Part shown: piece by piece, positions 17,628-26,055 of the stretch
Layout: every line of letters starts with the position of its first letter
Position numbering within the stretch: position 1 is the stretch's first letter
Assembly (NCBI GenBank): GCA_017415995.1
Contig: JAFQDN010000032.1
Location: 1-64,000 of the forward strand
Length of the DNA stretch: 64,000 bases
Origin: Akkermansia sp.
Lineage (GTDB): Bacteria > Verrucomicrobiota > Verrucomicrobiia > Verrucomicrobiales > Akkermansiaceae
Direction: 5' to 3'
Position numbers and translations under genes: made by a program
Notes under the pieces: model-generated
What the model saw: the letters and a program-made list of their open reading frames with translations, nothing else
Databases searched by the model: none
What the model was told of the DNA's origin: nothing

Positions 17628-19016
17628 TTATTTATCCGTTTTAAGTGAGGGGAACAGTTCGTACATGCTGCGCTCCATACCTGCGGAGCGTGAGCCTTTG
17701 AAAAGGATGCTGTCCCCGGGTTGCAGCATCTCGCGCAGGGTGGCAGCTGCTTCTTCCGGGGTGTTGACCAATACGGCCGGTATGCTTTCCGAGGCGGCTT
17801 GGCACAGGGCGATGGTCTCCGCGCATTCCTCGCCAACCACCACCACGGCAGTGTAGCCGAGTCCCGCTGCGCACCACCCTATTTCCTCATGGGCAGCAAT
17901 GCCCCCCTCGCCCAGCTCACCCATTTTGCCGAGTACCGCATAGCAGTTGCCTTGGCCACGCAGTGCCGCAACGGTACGGAGTGCGGCCTGCATACTCTCA
18001 GGGTTGGCATTGTAGGTATCATCCACCACGGTGTAGCCGTCCACCTGCTTACAGGCCAGGCGTCCGGCGGTAAGGGATGCAGAGGCCAAACCGTCCGCAA
18101 TCTGTTGCAGAGAACAACCGAGTTTCCATCCGGCCGCGGCGGCTAAAAGGCTGTTACTGACCATGTGGGCTCCGGGGATGGGCAGCTCGATGCGGATTTC
18201 TCCCAAGTCGTCAATATGCAGGTCATAACTGCTGCCGGCGGCCGTTGTGCGTACGTTCAGGGCGCGTACGCAGCTGTTGCACCCGCCCACGGGAAGGGGT
18301 GTTCCCTTGGTGGAGGCAGCTATGGTGCTTGCAAAGTCATCCGTTGCGGGGTATATCATGTACCCGTCCTCCGGCAGGGCACGGGCTACGGTGCATTTTT
18401 CCTCGGCAATGGCTTGGCGACTGCCCAAAAACTCCATGTGAGCGGAGCCGATGGTGGTGATGATGCCGATGCGGGGGCGAGTCATGGCGCACAGGGGAGC
18501 AAGCTCGCCTGCGTGGTTCATCCCCATCTCCCAAATAGCAGCTTGTGTGCCTTTTTCCGCGGCAAGAATGCTCAGTGGGGTGCCGATGTGGTTGTTGAGG
18601 TTGCCTTTGGTGGCAATAGCGTTGTATTTGCGGCTCAGCACGGCAAGACACATGTCTTTGGTGCTGGTTTTGCCACTGGAACCGGTAAGGCCTACCACGT
18701 GCAACGGTTCCAGCTGCGTCCTCCACCATGAGGCCAGCTTTTGCAGTGCATTCAAGGTGTCATTCACCAAGATAACGCTGCACTCACTGTTGTATTCTCC
18801 GGTAAGTTTGCTTACCACAACCGCAGCAGCCTGCTCGGATGCCTGTGCTGCAAAGTTGTTGCCGTCAAACCGCTCACCACTGAGCGCCAAAAAGATGCTG
18901 CCCTCCGTTACGGCTCGGCTGTCGGTTGTCAGCCCGTTTGTAATGCAGCGTTTGCCCGTGCATATGATTTTGCCTCCGGTGGCGGTTGCCAGCTCTGTGG
19001 TGGATAAGCTCTTCAT
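17628..19016 (-). CDS. murF: UDP-MurNAc-tripeptide:D-Ala-D-Ala ligase
   Basis: MurF (462 residues) adds D-Ala-D-Ala to the UDP-MurNAc-tripeptide. The N-terminal substrate domain has TDSRAVTEGSIFLALSGERFDG, the ATP loop GSSGKT is at residues 112-117, and DDTYNANPESMQAAL marks the C-terminal domain. It starts 18 bases after the murE stop and ends just before mraY, in the standard murE-murF-mraY order. Confidence 0.97.
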   Translation of the reverse strand: MKSLSTTELATATGGKIICTGKRCITNGLTTDSRAVTEGSIFLALSGERFDGNNFAAQASEQAAAVVVSKLTGEYNSECSVILVNDTLNALQKLASWWRTQLEPLHVVGLTGSSGKTSTKDMCLAVLSRKYNAIATKGNLNNHIGTPLSILAAEKGTQAAIWEMGMNHAGELAPLCAMTRPRIGIITTIGSAHMEFLGSRQAIAEEKCTVARALPEDGYMIYPATDDFASTIAASTKGTPLPVGGCNSCVRALNVRTTAAGSSYDLHIDDLGEIRIELPIPGAHMVSNSLLAAAAGWKLGCSLQQIADGLASASLTAGRLACKQVDGYTVVDDTYNANPESMQAALRTVAALRGQGNCYAVLGKMGELGEGGIAAHEEIGWCAAGLGYTAVVVVGEECAETIALCQAASESIPAVLVNTPEEAAATLREMLQPGDSILFKGSRSAGMERSMYELFPSLKTDK

Positions 19017-19034
19017 CTTTCCGGTGCGTGGTGC

Positions 19035-20564
19035 TTATTTGCGGTTATTGGGTTTGCGGGAGGGTACGCTGCGGCCTTCGGGGTTAAGTTCCTCGTAGTA
19101 TTTGGCGACTACGGCTGCATCCGAGAAGCTGATGGTTTCATCCGCAAAAATCTGGTAATTTTCATGCCCCTTACCGGCAATGAGAATGCAGTCCCCGGGG
19201 CGAGCCAGTTGCAGAGCCGCGCGGATAGCTTCGGCACGATCCGTGATGCGGTGCTGCTTTTCCTGCGGTATACCGGGCATGATTTCGTCGATAATGCTTT
19301 CCGGGTTTTCGTTGCGGGGATTATCACTGGTAACAATGCAGACGTCACTGTAGCGGGCAGCGGCTTCGCCCATCAGGGGACGTTTGGTGCGATCGCGGTC
19401 GCCACCGCAGCCGAAAACGGTGAATACGCGGCCTTGGCGGCAAAGCTGTTTCATGGTGCGGCACACGTTTTCCACGGCGTCGGGGGTATGGGCGTAGTCC
19501 ACAAAGCATTGCACGTTGTTGACGCTGCTTACCAGCTCCATGCGGCCGGGTACCTGCGGGGATTGCGCTAAGCAGGTGATGGCATCACGTATGTTTACAC
19601 CTGCTGCGACTGCACCTGCCAGGGCTGCTAAGCTGTTGGAGACGTTGAACTCACCGATGAGCGGCGTGCGCACTAGGTAGCTTTTGTTGCCGTACACCAG
19701 CTCGTATTGGCTGCCTTTCAGGGATACGATTTTGGGCTCCGCCCGGAAGTCTGCATCTTTGGCCATGCCGAAAGTGCGTACTTTCATGATGGGGCGTAAC
19801 TCTTCCGCCAAGCGGCGCCCGTATGCATCATCAGCGTTGATGACGGCTACGGACTTTACGTTCTTATTGGCTGCCATGCGCGTGAAGAGCAACTTTTTGG
19901 ACTCATAGTATTCCTCCATGGTACCATGGTAGTCCAAGTGGTCTTGAGTGAGGTTGGTGAAAATACCGACACGGAAATCCGTGCCCGTGGTGCGCTGCTG
20001 GTGCAGGGCGTGTGATGATACCTCCATGGCAACGGCTCGGCAGCCGTTGTTGACCATATCTGCCAACATGCTTTGCAGCTCTGCACAGCCCGGGGTGGTG
20101 TTGTGGGAGGGCACACGCCGCGCGCCGTCATCGTACAGAATGGTGCCGATAAGCCCTGCGCGTTGCCACGTGGCGCGGAATATGGAGTTGACCAGATAGC
20201 TGATAGTGGTTTTGCCGTTGGTGCCGGTTACTCCCAGCATGACTAACTGCTGCGCCGGGAAGCCGTGCCAAGCACTCATCAGCAAGCCGTCTGCCTCATG
20301 GGTGTCAGCCACCTGTACCCAGCATATGTCTTTTTCCTTTGCGTGGTCGGGGCAGGGTTGTTCTGCCACTATGGCCACGGCTCCGGCTGCAATGGCGTCC
20401 GGGATGACGCTGTGGCCGTCAAAGCGCGTGCCTCGCACGGCCACATAACAGCTGCCGGGTATTACCTTGCGGCTGTCGTCCGTGAGGAGGGTGAGTGCTT
20501 TCTTGAGCTTCCCGGTAATAACTGCACCGGGGAGTACGGAGAAAATCTGTTTGCTGTTCATCAT
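19035..20564 (-). CDS. murE: UDP-MurNAc-tripeptide synthetase, meso-DAP type
   Basis: MurE (509 residues) adds the third residue of the stem peptide. The ATP loop GTNGKT is at 114-119, with ALHQQRTTGTDF and NLTQDHLDYHGTMEEYY in the central domain. The C-terminal DNPR motif at 414-417 is the established signature for meso-diaminopimelate specificity, so a DAP-type wall is predicted. Two adjacent methionines start the frame (20564 or 20561). The gene lies 25 bases after ftsI. The C-terminus carries a short basic extension (SVPSRKPNNRK). Confidence 0.97.
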   Translation of the reverse strand: MMNSKQIFSVLPGAVITGKLKKALTLLTDDSRKVIPGSCYVAVRGTRFDGHSVIPDAIAAGAVAIVAEQPCPDHAKEKDICWVQVADTHEADGLLMSAWHGFPAQQLVMLGVTGTNGKTTISYLVNSIFRATWQRAGLIGTILYDDGARRVPSHNTTPGCAELQSMLADMVNNGCRAVAMEVSSHALHQQRTTGTDFRVGIFTNLTQDHLDYHGTMEEYYESKKLLFTRMAANKNVKSVAVINADDAYGRRLAEELRPIMKVRTFGMAKDADFRAEPKIVSLKGSQYELVYGNKSYLVRTPLIGEFNVSNSLAALAGAVAAGVNIRDAITCLAQSPQVPGRMELVSSVNNVQCFVDYAHTPDAVENVCRTMKQLCRQGRVFTVFGCGGDRDRTKRPLMGEAAARYSDVCIVTSDNPRNENPESIIDEIMPGIPQEKQHRITDRAEAIRAALQLARPGDCILIAGKGHENYQIFADETISFSDAAVVAKYYEELNPEGRSVPSRKPNNRK

Positions 20565-20589
20565 AACCTTGGTCTGACTCGGATAAGTT

Positions 20590-22836
20590 TTATTGCTGTT
20601 TTTGGGGCTGCTGTTGGGCTTCCTCCTGCTTGCGGAGGTAGGCCTCGTATGCGGCCGGGTCCGTGGGCTTAATGTTTTCTAACTTGATGATGCGCTCTGC
20701 CACGCGTTTGAAGATGGGGGCTGCTGCGGTGCCTCCACCGCCCGCCACGCCGTCTACGATGGTAAGGATGACGTATACCTTCTTGCGCTGTTCCTTGGGT
20801 TTGGCCATCTCGGCCTCCCAGTTGATGTTTTCATCCAGCGGGAAAATGCCGGCAAAAGATGCCACGTGGTACTTGCTGATGTATGAGCCGTTTACGACTT
20901 TTTCCGCCGTGCCGGTTTTACCGCCTACCTTAAAGCCGGGAATGTGGGCAGTGTGCCCGGTGCCACGCCCCAACTCACCCTTCGTATTCGGGTCACAAAC
21001 GCTCAGCAAGGCTTTCAGGATGTAGTTTGCCGTGCTTTGCTTCATGACGCGCACATTGTCGCCGGGCTTATGCTCGCATTCATCGTAGGTGCTGCCGTCC
21101 GGGGCAATGATGGAATCCACCAAACGCGGTTTTACCTTCACGCCGCCGTTGGCAATGGCTGCATATACCAGTGCCACGTGCATGGGGGATACGGTGATGG
21201 CGTAGCCGTAGGCCATACTGGCCATCTCTCGCTCACTGCATTTTTCGCGATTTTTGTTGCGGGTGGAGCCGTTGCTGACAGCCGGAAGCGGGATTGGCAG
21301 TTTGTCCAGCAGACCGAGCCTGTCCAAGTAGCTGTTGTATTGCTCCCACGTGCAGTGGCGCAGTACTTTCACCGTGGCGGGGTTACTGGAGTGCTTGAGT
21401 GCACAGCCGATGGACATACCGGTGCTCAATCTGCCACTGCGGATGCCGTCGGATATTTTTGCACCGCCGATGGTGATGGGCGTGCCGTTAGTGCCATGGC
21501 GGTACGGGTCAACTTTCCCCGTGTCGATGGCGGTCAGGATGGCAATCGGTTTGAAGGTGGAGCCCGGCTCGTAACTGGTTTGGCAGGCGTAGTTACGGTC
21601 GCCGTTGTTAATCTTTTTGTCGCGGTCTGTGTATTTGCCGTACTCGTACGTGGCAAAGGGGGTAATGACTTCTCGCGTGTTCAGATTGAACGCCGGACGG
21701 TTTACCATCGCCAGAATATCGCCGGACACGGCCTCCAGCACAATCATGCACCCTACGGGGCATTTATGCTCACGCAGGCCTTTATCCAGCTCTTCCTCGC
21801 AAATGCCCTGTATGCGCATATCCACCGTCAGGCGCAGGTTCAGGCCGTGTTTGGGTTCCAAGTAGCGGTCATCTTCATGCGGTATTACCTGTCCGCGCGC
21901 GTTTTTGTGGTACTCGCGGCGTCCGGGGGTACCGGCCAGATAGCTGTTGTAAAACTCCTCCACCCCGCCTTCACCGGCGTGGGTTTCTTTCTTTACGCAC
22001 CCGAGAATGTGGGTGAGCATGTGCGGCACCACGTAGCTGCGCTTCAGGCTGGTTTCCACCGTTATCCCTTTGATGTGAGCTGCCGATAAGGTTTCGCGCA
22101 AGCGGTCGGCATCTTCCAAATTCAGCTCTTTAAGCAGGTAAATAAGCTGTGTAATTTGTACGGGGCTTTTTTCGCCTCGCGCCTCAGCTGCTTTCTTTTG
22201 GGCAACCTTGTCATATTGCCCTATCTTGTCGGCTATTTCCTCAGCCGTCATGATTTTGCCACCGTTTTGCTCTACCGGCAGTTTTGCTGCAAAGCGAGCT
22301 ATGAGCTCGGCCACCAGCTTATCGTGGGCACGGTAGTATTCTTCACATACCTCGGGGTCGTATTGCAACAATACATTGGCGGCGGCGTCATTGTGTACGC
22401 TTTCGCGGTGCACCTCGGCACGCTCCTCGGCGGTGAACTTGCGCCGCGCGTGGTTGAGTAATTCATTGCGCTTGGCTCTCAGTAATTTCTCGCGTTTTTG
22501 AGGGTCAGCGGTTTGCTGCCATTCCGGAGAGTGTATGACTTGGTTGTAGGCAAGTCCGTAGGTTACTTGGTCAATACTGCGCAGTAGAACGCGATCCGCC
22601 TTAACCTCAGCCACCAAAATGTTGTTGGTGAGGATTTCGCTGTGGCGGTCCATGATGATGCCGCGGTGTGCAGGGATGATGTCTACATCAATATTCTCAC
22701 TGCCGGCTTTGCTGCTGTGTTCATTTCCCGTGCCGATTTGGTAATCCGCCAGCTTAGCGGATATCAACCCGGACGCCAGTAGGATGAACCCACATAATAT
22801 GAGGCATCTGCCTGCAAATGGTATTTTTGTCTTCAT
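20590..22836 (-). CDS. ftsI: Class B penicillin-binding protein, septal transpeptidase (FtsI/PBP3)
   Basis: This 748-residue protein, about 150 longer than E. coli FtsI, starts with a single N-terminal membrane helix (residues 8-28). The pedestal domain starts at PAHRGIIMDRHSEILTNN. The transpeptidase domain has the active-site STFK at 426-429, SSN in the second motif and GGKTGTAEKV in the third. Residues of about 90-245 form a long charged, helix-rich insertion (RRKFTAEERAEVHRESV) that accounts for the extra length. It cross-links septal peptidoglycan in the periplasm together with FtsW. The C-terminus is Gln-rich (EEAQQQPQKQQ). Confidence 0.95.
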   Translation of the reverse strand: MKTKIPFAGRCLILCGFILLASGLISAKLADYQIGTGNEHSSKAGSENIDVDIIPAHRGIIMDRHSEILTNNILVAEVKADRVLLRSIDQVTYGLAYNQVIHSPEWQQTADPQKREKLLRAKRNELLNHARRKFTAEERAEVHRESVHNDAAANVLLQYDPEVCEEYYRAHDKLVAELIARFAAKLPVEQNGGKIMTAEEIADKIGQYDKVAQKKAAEARGEKSPVQITQLIYLLKELNLEDADRLRETLSAAHIKGITVETSLKRSYVVPHMLTHILGCVKKETHAGEGGVEEFYNSYLAGTPGRREYHKNARGQVIPHEDDRYLEPKHGLNLRLTVDMRIQGICEEELDKGLREHKCPVGCMIVLEAVSGDILAMVNRPAFNLNTREVITPFATYEYGKYTDRDKKINNGDRNYACQTSYEPGSTFKPIAILTAIDTGKVDPYRHGTNGTPITIGGAKISDGIRSGRLSTGMSIGCALKHSSNPATVKVLRHCTWEQYNSYLDRLGLLDKLPIPLPAVSNGSTRNKNREKCSEREMASMAYGYAITVSPMHVALVYAAIANGGVKVKPRLVDSIIAPDGSTYDECEHKPGDNVRVMKQSTANYILKALLSVCDPNTKGELGRGTGHTAHIPGFKVGGKTGTAEKVVNGSYISKYHVASFAGIFPLDENINWEAEMAKPKEQRKKVYVILTIVDGVAGGGGTAAAPIFKRVAERIIKLENIKPTDPAAYEAYLRKQEEAQQQPQKQQ

Positions 22837-22871
22837 CGGCTTGGTGAGTAAGAAGTTTGGTTATGCGTGGC

Positions 22872-23228
22872 TCAGCGGGCTGCTGTGGCGCGTTGGCTCT
22901 CCGTTTGTTGCAGGTCGCGCAGGGGTTCAATCTGGTCCGGGGTAATATCCCGCAGCTCAGAGTTAAAGCTATCGAGGCGTGCGAGCATGGCCCATCGGTT
23001 GGTGAGCGTGGTAATTTTGGCACGGTGCTCGTTGGTGTTCATGTTGCTCTCGGAAATGCTACGGTTAATGAGTTCAATTTCCGTACGTACTGCAACTTGC
23101 TTGTTTTTGAGTACGGCAAAAGTCACTCCTCCCGTAGCTGTGATGATGGCAAAGAATACCATCCACACCAGGAATGAAAAGCTGATGCTGAGGGAATAAC
23201 GGGATGATGTGGCTTGTGCTGCTGACAT
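22872..23228 (-). CDS. ftsL: FtsL-like division protein
   Basis: This small bitopic protein (118 residues) has one membrane helix at about residues 15-40 (FSFLVWMVFFAIITATGGV) followed by a predicted coiled coil (VRTEIELINRSISESNMNTN). FtsL is poorly conserved. The call rests on size, topology and its fixed position between rsmH and ftsI, where ftsL occurs in most dcw clusters. FtsL would assemble with FtsB and FtsI/FtsW at the septum. Confidence 0.75.
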   Translation of the reverse strand: MSAAQATSSRYSLSISFSFLVWMVFFAIITATGGVTFAVLKNKQVAVRTEIELINRSISESNMNTNEHRAKITTLTNRWAMLARLDSFNSELRDITPDQIEPLRDLQQTESQRATAAR

Positions 23229-23255
23229 GGTGGTGTATGTGCGGATGTGAGAGTA

Positions 23256-24716
23256 TCAGAGTTTTTCGATGACTCGCAGCTTGGCGCTGCGTGAACGGGG
23301 ATTTGCTGCCAGTTCCTCATCGCCGGGGATAACCGGCTTGCGGTATACGGCCTTGGCTGCGTACTCCGGATTGGGGCGGGGTGCCGGCCACTCCGGACGG
23401 TCGATTTCTGCTTTGGTGACGAGCTCAAAGTAGCGCTTGACGGCGCGATCCTCCAAGCTGTGGAAGGTGATGATGGCAAAGCGCCCGCCGCTCTTCAGCA
23501 GGCTCAGTCCGGTGCGCAGCAGCTCTTCCAGTGCTCCGAGCTCATCATTGACAGCTATGCGCAGGGCTTGGAAACTGCGGGTTGCAGGGTGCTGCTTGCC
23601 TTTGCGTGGCAATACGCCGGCGATGATGTCGGCCAATTGCGTGGTGGTGGTGATGGGGGCTTTGGCGCGCTCCTGTACGATGCGGCGGGCAATGGCTCGG
23701 GAGGCTCGCTCCTCACCGTACTGCCAAAGGATGTCGGCTATCTCGCTCTCGGCTGCATGGTTGACGATGTCCGCTGCGCTCTTGGCTGTGGCCGGGTTCA
23801 TGCGCATGTCCAGCGGGCCTTCGTTCAGGAAGGAAAACCCGCGTTCTGCGCAATCCACTTGCGGTGAGGATATTCCGATGTCGGCCAGTATGCCGTCCAC
23901 TTGCTCCACTCCGTGCTGGCGGAGAATCTGTACGGCGTTACGGAAGTTGCCGGCTACAATGTGCAAACGCTCAGCATAGGGAGCCAAACGCTTGGCGGAT
24001 GCTGCGCGGGCTACCGGGTCTTGGTCGATGCCCCAAACCTCGGCTCCGGCTTGCAGCATGCGCTCGGTATGCCCGCCTCCTCCCAGTGTGGCGTCTACCA
24101 GCACTTTGCCCTCGCCGGGTTGCAACGCTTGCACGGCTTCGGCTGCCAGCACCGTCACATGGTGAAACTCCGCATCACTTGCCGCAGCAGAGGCCTCCGT
24201 GGCTTCCTGCTCGGCGCTGCTGCTTTCTTCCTGCCACAGGGCAGCCTCCCGCAGGTTGAGGGCTTCCACCAAAATCTGTGCTTCCCACTCCATGCCGGTG
24301 GTGTTTGCCTGCCAGCGCTCTGCCATGGATTCCGGGCTTTCGCTGCCGTCCAAGTGCACCAGCACTTCAGCTGCTGCGGTGCCCAGGCGGTAGGCCAATA
24401 CGGCGTTGTCAGTGCTCAGCGCTTCCGCGAGTGCATCTGCGCGCGCGAAAGAAAAGCCCGCGCGTACAGCTTTTGTGAGTGGTTTTTCTATATTGTTGAA
24501 AATGAGAGTTTTAAGTTCTTTTTCGAAAATGCTGAGTTTGCCGCGTGCGCCTTTGATTCCGGCATCGCGCATGGCTGCCAGAATGCGGGTGCGGCCGTCT
24601 TTCCACGCCTGCATGTGCTGCTCATCCACCGCACACGCCTCCCACATCAGCACCCGGTAACAGGTGCCTTCAGGCTGCCGAGCCATGGCTCGTTTCTGGG
24701 GATATGTTGTACTCAT
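23256..24716 (-). CDS. rsmH: 16S rRNA m4C1402 methyltransferase with a 183-residue N-terminal extension
   Basis: Residues of about 184-486 form a complete RsmH (MraW): FHHVTVLAAEAV, the SAM loop VDATLGGGGHTERML, GILADIGISSPQVD, RGFSFLNEGPLDMRM and FHSLEDRAVKRYF. It N4-methylates C1402 of 16S rRNA. Residues 1-183 are an extra domain, mostly alpha-helical by composition (KELKTLIFNNIEKPL, ALAEALSTDNAVLAYRL) and ending in a Ser/Ala/Glu linker. I do not recognise it. The long start is supported because its ATG overlaps the mraZ stop (ATGA). Family members are usually near 310 residues. Confidence 0.93.
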   Translation of the reverse strand: MSTTYPQKRAMARQPEGTCYRVLMWEACAVDEQHMQAWKDGRTRILAAMRDAGIKGARGKLSIFEKELKTLIFNNIEKPLTKAVRAGFSFARADALAEALSTDNAVLAYRLGTAAAEVLVHLDGSESPESMAERWQANTTGMEWEAQILVEALNLREAALWQEESSSAEQEATEASAAASDAEFHHVTVLAAEAVQALQPGEGKVLVDATLGGGGHTERMLQAGAEVWGIDQDPVARAASAKRLAPYAERLHIVAGNFRNAVQILRQHGVEQVDGILADIGISSPQVDCAERGFSFLNEGPLDMRMNPATAKSAADIVNHAAESEIADILWQYGEERASRAIARRIVQERAKAPITTTTQLADIIAGVLPRKGKQHPATRSFQALRIAVNDELGALEELLRTGLSLLKSGGRFAIITFHSLEDRAVKRYFELVTKAEIDRPEWPAPRPNPEYAAKAVYRKPVIPGDEELAANPRSRSAKLRVIEKL

Positions 24717-25186
24717 GAGAGCATGTGGAACATTTTGTCGAGTTTGAGTTTATCCAGTGCTTCCGGTGTATTCGTTTCTTCGAAGTCGGCGGGTGCCCAT
24801 ATCTCAAAATGTGCTCCGCGCCCTACGATGGTGGCCATCTCTTTTAATCCGATGCGTTCTCGCTGTGCTTTAGGTATCAATAGTTTACCTTGGCTGCTTA
24901 CTTCGGCCTCAAAGCTGCATCCGGTTATGCGTCCTACGTACAAATCTATCTCGCCGGGGGATATTCCCTGTGCTTCCGCTTGTTGCCGTATGTGCGCTAT
25001 TTTGTCCGCAAATGCCTCACGGGTAAAGCATTTCATAATGCGGTACTTGTCTTCACTGCGGGCGTCTATCATCACCAATGTTTGCCCTTGGGCCGCGCGC
25101 CACCCGGCCGGAATCGCCACTCTGCTCTTGGGATCCAGCTTGTGCGTCACGTTACCCGTGAACATCACTGTTGATGCATTATTCAT
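24713..25186 (-). CDS. mraZ: MraZ, transcriptional regulator of the dcw operon
   Basis: MraZ (157 residues) is an AbrB-like double-barrel DNA-binding protein. Both halves are visible: FTGNVTHKLDPKSRVAIPAGW near the N-terminus and CSFEAEVSSQGKLLIPKAQRE in the second half. It assembles as a ring and binds short direct repeats upstream of its own operon. The start at 25186 was chosen because upstream codons to 25243 run through the promoter. It is the first gene of the operon, and repeated AGTGT sites lie in its promoter. Confidence 0.95.
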   Translation of the reverse strand: MNNASTVMFTGNVTHKLDPKSRVAIPAGWRAAQGQTLVMIDARSEDKYRIMKCFTREAFADKIAHIRQQAEAQGISPGEIDLYVGRITGCSFEAEVSSQGKLLIPKAQRERIGLKEMATIVGRGAHFEIWAPADFEETNTPEALDKLKLDKMFHMLS

Positions 25187-25196
25187 ATTTCGGTGT

Positions 25197-25243
25197 ACAC
25201 TTGCCCGTACCGCTAGTACACTCCAATACACTTCAAATGTCAA
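25197..25243 (-). promoter_or_regulatory. dcw promoter with candidate MraZ operator repeats
   Basis: On the minus strand, TTGACA (25238-25243), a 17-bp spacer and TGTACT (25215-25220). Inside and next to it are repeats of the type rnAGTGT: GAAGTGT (25228-25234), GGAGTGT (25218-25224, exactly 10 bp away) and GCAAGTGT (25197-25204, 21 bp further). MraZ operators in other bacteria are short direct repeats with 10-bp spacing, so autoregulation is likely. Confidence 0.6.
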
Positions 25244-25413
25244 TCCTATTCTTCATTTTTTTGAAAAAAAATGTGTACGTACTCCGGTTTTTTATTTTTT
25301 TATCCCCTTGCGCGCGAAAACGGACCCTTTTACGGGGAGCATATCAATGAAAGGGCACGGTGCAAACTTCGGTGTGCACTGCCGGTCGGGAATTTACACT
25401 TGCTGACAGTTCG

Positions 25414-25701
25414 TCAGGCTGTTTGTTTGTGCAGGCAAAGCCAAAGCATGGCTCCGCCGAGAATCAGGGCAATGATGAGTGCCCAAAAGGTAGTTTTTTC
25501 ATCCGGGATGTGCCAGTAGTACCTTTTAAGAATCAGGCCACGGACAACTTGCCAGATAATGAGCAGCCCGAACATGAAGCTGCCCATCAGCTCCGCGCAG
25601 TTATGCAGGTAGGAGGCCAGCATTTCCAGCGCGAGGGCAACAGTAAGGGCAATACACGCTGTATTGTATGGAAATTTGCTTTCCTTATCCGGCATCCTCA
25701 T
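25414..25701 (-). CDS. Small membrane protein, unknown
   Basis: This 95-residue protein has three hydrophobic segments: TACIALTVALALEMLASYL, FMFGLLIIWQVVRGLI and TTFWALIIALILGGAMLWL. No family was recognised. It follows the Mini-III-like gene by 27 bases on the same strand, so it is probably the last gene of the nuoB operon. The gap of about 230 bases before the mraZ start holds the dcw promoter and an AT-rich stretch. Confidence 0.55.
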   Translation of the reverse strand: MRMPDKESKFPYNTACIALTVALALEMLASYLHNCAELMGSFMFGLLIIWQVVRGLILKRYYWHIPDEKTTFWALIIALILGGAMLWLCLHKQTA

Positions 25702-25728
25702 ATCGGTAGGAAGGTGGGGCGGGGTAGC

Positions 25729-26034
25729 TTAATGGTGCTGAGAGCGCAGCTTGTGCAGGCGCTGCTCCATTTTGGGGCGCAGGTGGTGCTCAATCCACGC
25801 ATAGGCTGCCTCCAGCCCATCGGATTTGAAGATTCGGCCGATTTGGGCTTCTACCCCGGTGGCGTTGCCGGTGAGTCGCAAAAAGTCATTGCTGGTAAAC
25901 TCAATAAAGAGCTTGCCGTCTATTTGGCCTCGGAAAGAGAGAATCCACTCCCGCACGTATAGTGCCAATATGGCATCCCCAACCCATGCCTGAGCGCGGA
26001 TTTTGGGGTCGAGGTCCGGTGGTAATGCTCCCAT
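25729..26034 (-). CDS. Ribonuclease III domain protein (Mini-III-like)
   Basis: This 101-residue protein has a single RNase III catalytic domain and no double-stranded RNA-binding domain. The motif AQAWVGDAILALYVREWIL resembles the Mini-III helix whose Asp binds the catalytic metal, and ERLHKLRSQHH closes the protein. Mini-III matures 23S rRNA in Firmicutes and plants. This homologue is shorter than the usual 130 or so residues, and the second catalytic acidic residue (Glu) is not obvious. It lies 21 bases after the lipoprotein gene. Confidence 0.7.
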   Translation of the reverse strand: MGALPPDLDPKIRAQAWVGDAILALYVREWILSFRGQIDGKLFIEFTSNDFLRLTGNATGVEAQIGRIFKSDGLEAAYAWIEHHLRPKMEQRLHKLRSQHH

Positions 26035-26055
26035 GGCTGGTGTATAATGTTGAGG

